The notes beneath the pieces are model-generated. The model searched no databases. It saw only the letters and a program-made list of their open reading frames with translations, and was not told the origin of the DNA. The translations under genes were made by a program, and so were the position numbers. Below are positions 8,302 to 12,354 of a DNA stretch of 12,354 nt, in pieces. Source of the DNA: Pseudomonadota bacterium (GTDB lineage: Bacteria; Pseudomonadota; Gammaproteobacteria; Burkholderiales; Burkholderiaceae_B); contig JAEWFK010000029.1 of the NCBI GenBank assembly GCA_023388835.1, forward strand, positions 1-12,354, written 5' to 3'. The stretch's first letter is position 1; each line of letters begins with the position of its first letter.

Positions 8302-8354
8302 GGCGAGCCTCGTAGCCGTGCGTCGAGAATGATACTACCTAAAGGAGCGACCGC
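8302..8354. promoter_or_regulatory. Divergent spacer between aidB and the DUF423 gene
   Basis: These 53 bases separate two divergent starts, so promoters for both arms must lie here or overlap the gene ends. On the minus strand TAGTAT (8337-8332) could be a -10 element giving a leader of about 24 bases for aidB, but no matching -35 is seen. On the plus strand GATACT overlaps the same bases, yet it would place transcription start inside the DUF423 ribosome site. The assignment of exact promoter elements is therefore weak. Confidence 0.35.
8341..8347 (+). promoter_or_regulatory. Ribosome binding site supporting a TTG start for the DUF423 gene
   Basis: AAAGGAG lies 7 bases before TTG at 8355. 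No ATG occurs in frame before codon 15, and that one would cut into the first membrane helix, so TTG is the sensible start. Confidence 0.75.
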
Positions 8355-8747
8355 TTGAGAATCCCCACCCTCGTCTTCACCGCTTGCATATTGCTCATGC
8401 TGGGCGTCGGCACGGGTGCGTTCGGCGCTCATGGCCTAAAGGCGCACGTCAGTGCCGACATGCTCGCCGTCTGGCAAACAGCGGTGCTGTATCAACTGGT
8501 CCATGCCTTGGGGCTGCTGGCAATCGTCGCGCTTCACCCGTGGCTGCATCCTCGCCTGGGAAACATTGCCGCTGCACTTCTGATCGCCGGCGTGTTGATC
8601 TTCAGCGGCAGCCTCTACGCCCTGGTACTGACCGGCGCGGGCGTGCTCGGTGCGATCACGCCCATTGGCGGCGTCAGCTTCATGGGCGGATGGCTGCTGC
8701 TTGCGCTGGCGGCGCTGCGCGCGCCCTCTCGTTCGGGGCCAGACTAA
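8355..8747 (+). CDS. DUF423 family small membrane protein
   Basis: A 130-residue integral membrane protein of the DUF423 family (YgdD-like in E. coli), whose function is unknown to me. The family hallmark GAFGAHGLK lies at residues 21-29, followed by a segment that includes VWQTAVLYQLVHALGLL (39-55) and a late ITPIGG motif (101-106). Hydrophobic stretches near 5-23, 44-60, 71-92 and 107-121 fit four membrane helices, with a short polar C-terminus. Length is normal for the family. It starts at TTG with a strong ribosome site. It is divergent from aidB and lies 73 bases before pgl, in the same direction. A shared transcript with pgl is possible but not shown. Confidence 0.92.
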   Translation: MRIPTLVFTACILLMLGVGTGAFGAHGLKAHVSADMLAVWQTAVLYQLVHALGLLAIVALHPWLHPRLGNIAAALLIAGVLIFSGSLYALVLTGAGVLGAITPIGGVSFMGGWLLLALAALRAPSRSGPD

Positions 8748-8763
8748 GCCTCTGTTCCGCCGC

Positions 8764-8792
8764 TTGCGCTTTGGCGCCCGCTCATGCCTAAT
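8764..8792 (+). promoter_or_regulatory. Weak candidate promoter before pgl
   Basis: TTGCGC (8764-8769) and CCTAAT (8787-8792) are separated by 17 bases in the gap between the DUF423 gene and pgl. The matches to the sigma-70 consensus are 3 of 6 and 4 of 6, so this is only a candidate. If real, it would give pgl-glk its own transcript. Confidence 0.2.
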
Positions 8793-8810
8793 TGAAGCTC
8801 TTCGATCGAT

Positions 8811-8816
8811 GGGAGA
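8811..8816 (+). promoter_or_regulatory. Ribosome binding site deciding the pgl start
   Basis: GGGAGA sits 4 bases before the ATG at 8821. It overlaps the other in-frame ATG at 8809, which has no comparable site upstream, so 8821 is preferred. Confidence 0.65.
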
Positions 8817-8820
8817 CATC

Positions 8821-9492
8821 ATGTGGCATGAATACCCAGACCTGGAGCCCTGTATTGAATCGCTGACCCGGGACATCGTCGAACGTATCCGAACCCGCCT
8901 TCAGACACAGCGGCTCTTTACCTTGGCAGTCTCAGGCGGGCGCTCGCCCATCCCTCTTTTCGAGCGCCTTGCCAAGGCCGAGCTCGAGTGGGCACGCGTA
9001 CGCATACGCATGGTCGATGAGCGCTATGTCCCGCCCGAGCACGAAGACAGCAACGAAGGCCTGGTCAGGCGCCATCTGCTCACCGGCAGCGCCGCGAGCG
9101 CCGACTTCCGCGGCCTGTATGCGCGCGGCGCCACCATTGCGCAGGCGGTCGACGCGGCGAATGAAGACGCACAGCGCATCCATCTGGGCATTTTGGGCAT
9201 GGGCGACGACGGCCATACCGCTTCGCTTTTCCCCGGCGCGTCTCAGCTTGATGCGGCCCTTGCACCCGACGCGGCCAGCTACTTGCATGTCACGCCACCA
9301 CAGGCCGCCCACGAACGCATCACGCTAAGCTTGCCCGCCCTGAAAGCCTGCGAGCACCTCGTTCTATATTTTTCGGGCCCGGAAAAGCGGGAACTGCTGT
9401 CGCAGGCGGAAAAGGCAATAAGCAAGCAATGGCCCATCAGCTATCTTGCGGCAGAACCGGGAGTCCCTTTCGATGTCTATTGGCACCCTTGA
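8821..9492 (+). CDS. pgl: 6-phosphogluconolactonase
   Basis: Cytoplasmic enzyme that hydrolyses 6-phosphogluconolactone to 6-phosphogluconate, the second step of the oxidative pentose phosphate route and also of the Entner-Doudoroff entry. The protein has 223 residues, normal for the Pgl (DevB) type. Motifs shared with the glucosamine-6-phosphate isomerase/lactonase superfamily are SGGRSP (38-43), the substrate-binding MVDERYVP (64-71) and the signature LGMGDDGHTASLFPG (125-139), where the His of GHT is the usual catalytic region. The C-terminal half has ITLSLPALKACEHLVLYFSG, also typical. The end of pgl overlaps the start of glk by 20 bases, so the two are very likely cotranscribed and together take glucose 6-phosphate onward. 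No zwf gene is visible in the window, although it often lies beside pgl. Confidence 0.94.
   Translation: MWHEYPDLEPCIESLTRDIVERIRTRLQTQRLFTLAVSGGRSPIPLFERLAKAELEWARVRIRMVDERYVPPEHEDSNEGLVRRHLLTGSAASADFRGLYARGATIAQAVDAANEDAQRIHLGILGMGDDGHTASLFPGASQLDAALAPDAASYLHVTPPQAAHERITLSLPALKACEHLVLYFSGPEKRELLSQAEKAISKQWPISYLAAEPGVPFDVYWHP
9459..9463 (+). promoter_or_regulatory. Ribosome binding site for glk inside pgl
   Basis: GGGAG lies 9 bases before the glk ATG at 9473, within the last codons of pgl. It supports this start over the in-frame TTG at 9446. Confidence 0.6.
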
Positions 9493-10441
9493 ACGCCCCA
9501 TACGAATCGTCGGCGACATCGGCGGCACGCACATCCGCTTCGCCCTGTGTCGGAATGTCCACGACATCAGCCGCACCTGGGTCAGGCGCACGGCGGATTA
9601 CCGGGACCTCGAGGCCCCGCTGCGCGAGTACCTGTCGCAGGAAGGCATGCCCACCGTCAAGACGGCGGTCGTCGGCATCGCCAATCCGGTGTCGGGCGAC
9701 CACATCACCATGACCAACGCGAATTGGGCCTTCTCCGTAGAAGCAACCCGCAAGGCGCTGGGCATTGATCAGCTGCTGCTTCTAAACGATTTTTCAGCGC
9801 TGGCGCTCGCCCTGCCGCATCTTCCGGCCGACGAACTCGAGCTGATCGGCAGCGGCCAACCGGTACGGGGAGCGCCCATTGGCCTGCTCGGTCCAGGCAC
9901 CGGCCTGGGGGTATCCGGCCTGATTCCCACCAGCGAGGGAAAATGGATTGCGCTGGCGGGGGAAGGCGGGCACACCAGCTTTTCGCCCTGCGATGAAACG
10001 GAAACCTGGCTATGGGAAGAAGCCCGCAAGGTCTATGGCCATGTGTCCACCGAGCGTTTTTTATCGGGGGCCGGACTGCAGTTCATCCATCGCTGCCTGA
10101 CGCGAGAAGCGGGACTCGAACTTGAAACCCTAACGCCCGCCGACATCAGCACCCGCGCGCTGGAACGCGCCTGCCCCTATAGCGTGCGTACCCTGGACAT
10201 CTTCTGCGCCATTCTGGGCACGGCAGCCGCCAATCTGGCGTTGACGCTGGGCGCCCGCGGCGGCGTCTTCCTGGGCGGCGGCATCGTTCCCAAACTCGGC
10301 GACTACTTTTCGCGATCCCCCTTTCATTCCCGCTTCCGCGACAAGGGGCGCTTCGGCGACTATCTGTCCGCCATTCCCATACACGTGATTCGCAGCCCCT
10401 ACCCCGGCTTGGTCGGCGCCGCCGCCCACCTGATAAATTAG
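9473..10441 (+). CDS. glk: Glucokinase (ROK-independent, E. coli Glk type)
   Basis: Phosphorylates glucose with ATP to give glucose 6-phosphate in the cytoplasm. The 322 residues match the length of E. coli Glk (321). Visible motifs are the phosphate-1 loop GDIGGTHIRFAL (14-25), glucose-contacting Asn105-Asp106 in LLLLNDFSALALALP (101-115), phosphate-2 GPGTGLG (140-146), GEGGHTSF (163-170) and the adenosine-side GGVFLGGGIVPKL (263-275). SGAGLQFIHR (198-207) is also shared with this family. The cysteine-rich zinc motif of ROK kinases is absent, so this is the hexokinase-like Glk group. Its start lies inside the 3' end of pgl, which suggests coupled expression. The following deaminase gene starts 26 bases downstream in the same direction. 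Confidence 0.94.
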   Translation: MSIGTLERPIRIVGDIGGTHIRFALCRNVHDISRTWVRRTADYRDLEAPLREYLSQEGMPTVKTAVVGIANPVSGDHITMTNANWAFSVEATRKALGIDQLLLLNDFSALALALPHLPADELELIGSGQPVRGAPIGLLGPGTGLGVSGLIPTSEGKWIALAGEGGHTSFSPCDETETWLWEEARKVYGHVSTERFLSGAGLQFIHRCLTREAGLELETLTPADISTRALERACPYSVRTLDIFCAILGTAAANLALTLGARGGVFLGGGIVPKLGDYFSRSPFHSRFRDKGRFGDYLSAIPIHVIRSPYPGLVGAAAHLIN

Positions 10442-10467
10442 AGGCTTCAGAACACGGGTTTTCCGTC

Positions 10468-11532
10468 ATGCACGCCAACTCCGACACCGACCGCCCGGGT
10501 CCCGCAGACGCGATCGATCTCGCCGATTTCGTCCGCGGCCTGCCCAAGGCGGAGCTCCATCTGCACATTGAAGGCACGCTGGAGCCTGAACTGATGTTCG
10601 AACTGGCCCAGCGCAACCAGGTCGCCTTGCCATACGCCGATGTGGATGCCCTACGCGCGGCCTACCAGTTCACCGACTTGCAATCCTTCCTGGATCTCTA
10701 CTATGCCGGCACACGGGTATTGCAGACCGAGCGCGACTTCCACGACTTGACCGCCGCCTACTTGCAGCGCGCCCGGGCCGATGGTGTCGTTCACGCCGAG
10801 ATCATGTTCGACCCGCAGGCGCATACCGGTCGTGGCGTCGCACTGGCAACCGTATTCGCCGGCATTGCGGGTGCGCTGCGCCGCGCACGCGACGAACACG
10901 GCCTGACCAGCATACTGATTTTCAGCTTCTTGCGGCATATGTCCGAGGAAGAAGCGCTCGCCGCGCTGGAATCCGCCCTGCCTTTGCGCGCGGCATATGC
11001 CGACCTTTGGACCGCCGTGGGGCTGGACTCATCCGAAGTCGGGCATCCGCCAGCCAAGTTCGAACGGCTGTTTGCGCGCTGCCGGGAATTAGGCTTCCAT
11101 CTCGTCGCCCACGCCGGCGAAGAGGGGCCGCCCGAATATGTGCGCGAAGCCCTCGACTTGCTGAAAGTGGAGCGCATTGATCATGGCATACGCAGCGAAG
11201 AAGATTCCGCCCTCATGCAGCGTATCGTCGACGCGGCCATTCCGCTTACGGTCTGTCCCTTGTCGAATCTGCGCCTGTGCGTGGTGGGCGATCTGGCCGA
11301 CCACAATGTCGCGCGCCTGCTACGCCGCGGAGCGCTCGTCACATTGAACTCCGACGACCCGGCCTACTTCGGGGGGTATGTCGCCGAAAACTATATACAG
11401 TGCGCCCAGAAGCTTGGCCTCGGCGCCAGTGAGCTCGTGGCGCTTGCCCGCAATAGTTTCAAAGCGTCCTTCCTTCCAGAAGATCAAAAAGAGGCCTGGC
11501 TCGACACGCTCGGCAGCCGGTACGAGATGTGA
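10468..11532 (+). CDS. Adenine deaminase, type 2 (adenosine/AMP deaminase superfamily)
   Basis: Zinc-dependent amidohydrolase of 354 residues that removes the 6-amino group from a purine. Zinc ligands are read as His31 and His33 (ELHLHIEGT), His215 (HAGEEGPPEY) and Asp296 (LNSDDPAYF); Glu218 and His239 (ERIDHG) fit the catalytic pair. Several motifs resemble the adenine deaminase branch (fungal Aah1 and Pseudomonas PA0148) more than true adenosine deaminase: HIEGTLEPELMFELAQRN (33-50), FDPQAHTGRG (114-123), GLDSSEVGHPP (185-195) and TVCPLSNLRLC (261-271). The likely reaction is adenine to hypoxanthine, though automated annotation often calls such proteins adenosine deaminase. No strong ribosome site precedes the ATG at 10468. 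Its stop overlaps the next start by one base. The superfamily is certain; substrate choice is inferred. Confidence 0.9.
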   Translation: MHANSDTDRPGPADAIDLADFVRGLPKAELHLHIEGTLEPELMFELAQRNQVALPYADVDALRAAYQFTDLQSFLDLYYAGTRVLQTERDFHDLTAAYLQRARADGVVHAEIMFDPQAHTGRGVALATVFAGIAGALRRARDEHGLTSILIFSFLRHMSEEEALAALESALPLRAAYADLWTAVGLDSSEVGHPPAKFERLFARCRELGFHLVAHAGEEGPPEYVREALDLLKVERIDHGIRSEEDSALMQRIVDAAIPLTVCPLSNLRLCVVGDLADHNVARLLRRGALVTLNSDDPAYFGGYVAENYIQCAQKLGLGASELVALARNSFKASFLPEDQKEAWLDTLGSRYEM

Positions 11533-12131
11533 TGATTGCCCTGCCCCGTCGCTTCTATCAGCGCCCTGCAACGGAAGTGGCGCCCGATCTTCTCGGCAAG
11601 CTCATGGTGCATGAGACCGAACTGGGCCTGCGTATCGGGCGCATCGTCGAGGTGGAGGCCTACTTGGGCCGCGAAGACCTGGCAGCCCACTCGTCGAAAG
11701 GCGTCACGCCGCGCACCCAGGTCATGTTTGGCGAAGCCGGCCACGCCTATGTCTATCTGATCTACGGCATGCACCACTGCATGAATGTCGTCACAGGCCC
11801 GCGCGGCAGCGGCTCGGCCGTCCTGCTCCGAGCGCTGGAGCCCGTGCAAGGATTGGAACTGAATACCAGCGGACCCGGGCGGCTCGCCAAGGCCATGGGC
11901 ATAGACAAGCGCCAGTACGGCAGTGATCTGTGCGCGGACCACAGCGCGCTATACCTGGCCGACGACGGACACGAACCGATGGCGCTGCGTACTTCGGCGC
12001 GCATCGGCGTGCACTACGCGGGCAAATGGGCGGACAAACCGCTGCGCTACTACATCGAGGGATCTCCCTGGGTATCGCGCGCGCCAGGGCTCAAGGCGGG
12101 GCTTCGGGCACAAGCTTCGAAAAAGATGTAG
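11532..12131 (+). CDS. DNA-3-methyladenine glycosylase, AAG/MPG family
   Basis: Base-excision repair enzyme of 199 residues that cuts alkylated or deaminated purines (3-methyladenine, 7-methylguanine, hypoxanthine) from DNA. Lining up with human AAG by motif places the active-site residues well: Glu42 (human Glu125), Tyr44 (Tyr127), His53 (His136), Tyr75 (Tyr159) and Asn85 (Asn169). These lie in VEAYLGREDLAAHS (41-54) and YVYLIYGMHHCMNVV (73-87). GPGRLAKAMGI (114-124) is a further family motif. The ATG at 11532 shares one base with the stop of the deaminase gene; a GTG at 11529 one codon earlier is possible. Re-initiation from the upstream gene is likely. The family in bacteria is separate from E. 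coli Tag and AlkA. Catalytic residues are all present, so I expect an active enzyme. Confidence 0.94.
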   Translation: MIALPRRFYQRPATEVAPDLLGKLMVHETELGLRIGRIVEVEAYLGREDLAAHSSKGVTPRTQVMFGEAGHAYVYLIYGMHHCMNVVTGPRGSGSAVLLRALEPVQGLELNTSGPGRLAKAMGIDKRQYGSDLCADHSALYLADDGHEPMALRTSARIGVHYAGKWADKPLRYYIEGSPWVSRAPGLKAGLRAQASKKM

Positions 12132-12141
12132 AATACGCGCC

Positions 12142-12166
12142 TTTCCTGGTGCAAGGCATCAGGAAA
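12142..12166 (+). terminator. Hairpin after the glycosylase gene, possible weak terminator
   Basis: An inverted repeat with a 10-bp stem (TTTCCTGGTG and CATCAGGAAA, one G-T pair) and a 5-base loop begins 10 bases after the stop codon at 12131. No T-run follows, so it does not fit a textbook intrinsic terminator. It may still end or stabilise the pgl-glk-deaminase-glycosylase transcript before the tRNA gene. The position argues for a 3'-end role; the missing U-tract argues against. Confidence 0.4.
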
Positions 12167-12231
12167 ACATGCTTGACGGCGGTTGCGAACTCCGGCGATT
12201 CCCCACGAAATCCTGGGCCTTAAAAAGCGAC

Positions 12232-12261
12232 TTGCACACCACCAAAAAAGCGTGCTATATT
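12232..12261 (+). promoter_or_regulatory. Promoter of the tRNA-Arg gene
   Basis: TTGCAC (12232-12237) and TATATT (12256-12261) are spaced by 18 bases, with TG one base before the -10 hexamer as in extended -10 promoters. Transcription would start near 12268, a few bases before the mature tRNA 5' end at 12272. The -10 matches 5 of 6 consensus bases and the -35 matches 4 of 6. The rest of the 140-base spacer holds only the hairpin at 12142-12166. Confidence 0.6.
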
Positions 12262-12271
12262 TCTTTCTTCA

Positions 12272-12348
12272 GCGGCTGTAGCTCAGTTGGATAGAGTACT
12301 TGGCTACGAACCAAGGGGTCGTGGGTTCGAATCCTGCCAGCCGCGCCA
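12272..12348 (+). tRNA. tRNA-Arg, anticodon ACG
   Basis: A complete cloverleaf can be drawn. The acceptor stem is GCGGCTG (12272-12278) with CAGCCGC (12338-12344), fully paired. The D stem is GCTC/GAGT with one G-T pair. The anticodon stem CTTGG/CCAAG (12299-12303 and 12311-12315) is perfect, around a loop with ACG at 12306-12308. The T arm carries TTCGAAT. The discriminator is G12345 and the CCA end (12346-12348) is encoded in DNA. ACG reads arginine codons CGU, CGC and CGA once the first base is changed to inosine, presumably by TadA. It lies 140 bases after the glycosylase gene on the same strand, with its own likely promoter. Confidence 0.95.
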
Positions 12349-12354
12349 TACAAA

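Noticed and set aside
8302..8400. An Ada box upstream of aidB
   Set aside because: E. coli aidB is controlled by Ada through an AAT-N6-GCAA-type element. I found no such arrangement in the spacer or the first bases of the DUF423 gene; the nearest AAT and GCAA have the wrong spacing.
12129..12134. TAGAAT at the glycosylase stop codon as a -10 element
   Set aside because: No acceptable -35 lies 16-18 bases upstream, and the better promoter for the tRNA is at 12232-12261.
12272..12348. The tRNA gene as an integration site for a mobile element
   Set aside because: The tRNA is intact, but no integrase gene or repeated tRNA 3' end is visible, and the sequence ends six bases after it.
1..12354. 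CRISPR arrays, insertion sequences, toxin-antitoxin or defence genes
   Set aside because: I saw no regularly spaced repeats, terminal inverted repeats, transposase motifs or known defence domains. Nearly all bases are accounted for by ordinary metabolic, transport and repair genes.

Overview
The window is GC-rich, tightly packed chromosomal DNA from a Gram-negative bacterium. The mix of genes suggests a betaproteobacterium of the order Burkholderiales, possibly Alcaligenaceae: a DUF1178 gene beside an ABC transporter, an AidB-type flavoprotein, a pgl-glk pair, a type-2 adenine deaminase and an Arg-ACG tRNA with encoded CCA. That placement rests on gene content and protein character, not on any search. 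I see no insertion sequence, prophage gene, CRISPR array, rRNA or other sign of a mobile or accessory region.

Left arm (minus strand, 8301 down to 1). An aidB-like acyl-CoA dehydrogenase gene is followed by a complete oligopeptide-type ABC importer: an anchored solute-binding protein, two permeases and a double-domain ATPase. The truncated start of a DUF1178 gene follows after a 50-base gap. Junctions from aidB to the ATPase are a 4-base overlap, a 4-base overlap, a 4-base gap and a 1-base overlap, so the five genes almost certainly form one operon with coupled translation. The importer should bind peptides or similar solutes in the periplasm and pump them in with ATP. Its link to AidB is not explained by known biochemistry.

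Right arm (plus strand, 8355 to 12131). A small DUF423 membrane protein gene diverges from aidB across a 53-base spacer. It is followed by pgl (6-phosphogluconolactonase), glk (glucokinase), a purine deaminase best read as an adenine deaminase, and a DNA-3-methyladenine glycosylase of the human AAG/MPG type. pgl and glk overlap by 20 bases, and the deaminase and glycosylase genes overlap by 1. Pgl and Glk feed glucose into the pentose phosphate or Entner-Doudoroff routes. The last two act on purine bases: the glycosylase releases damaged bases from DNA and the deaminase acts on a free base.

Right edge. A 140-base spacer holds a 10-bp hairpin just after the glycosylase stop codon and a good sigma-70-like promoter serving a tRNA-Arg(ACG) gene.

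The most unusual points are the lead position of aidB in a peptide-importer operon, the binding protein with a lipobox plus a C-terminal membrane helix, the permease with two extra N-terminal helices, and the translational coupling of a base deaminase to a DNA glycosylase. I found no convincing entirely new system.
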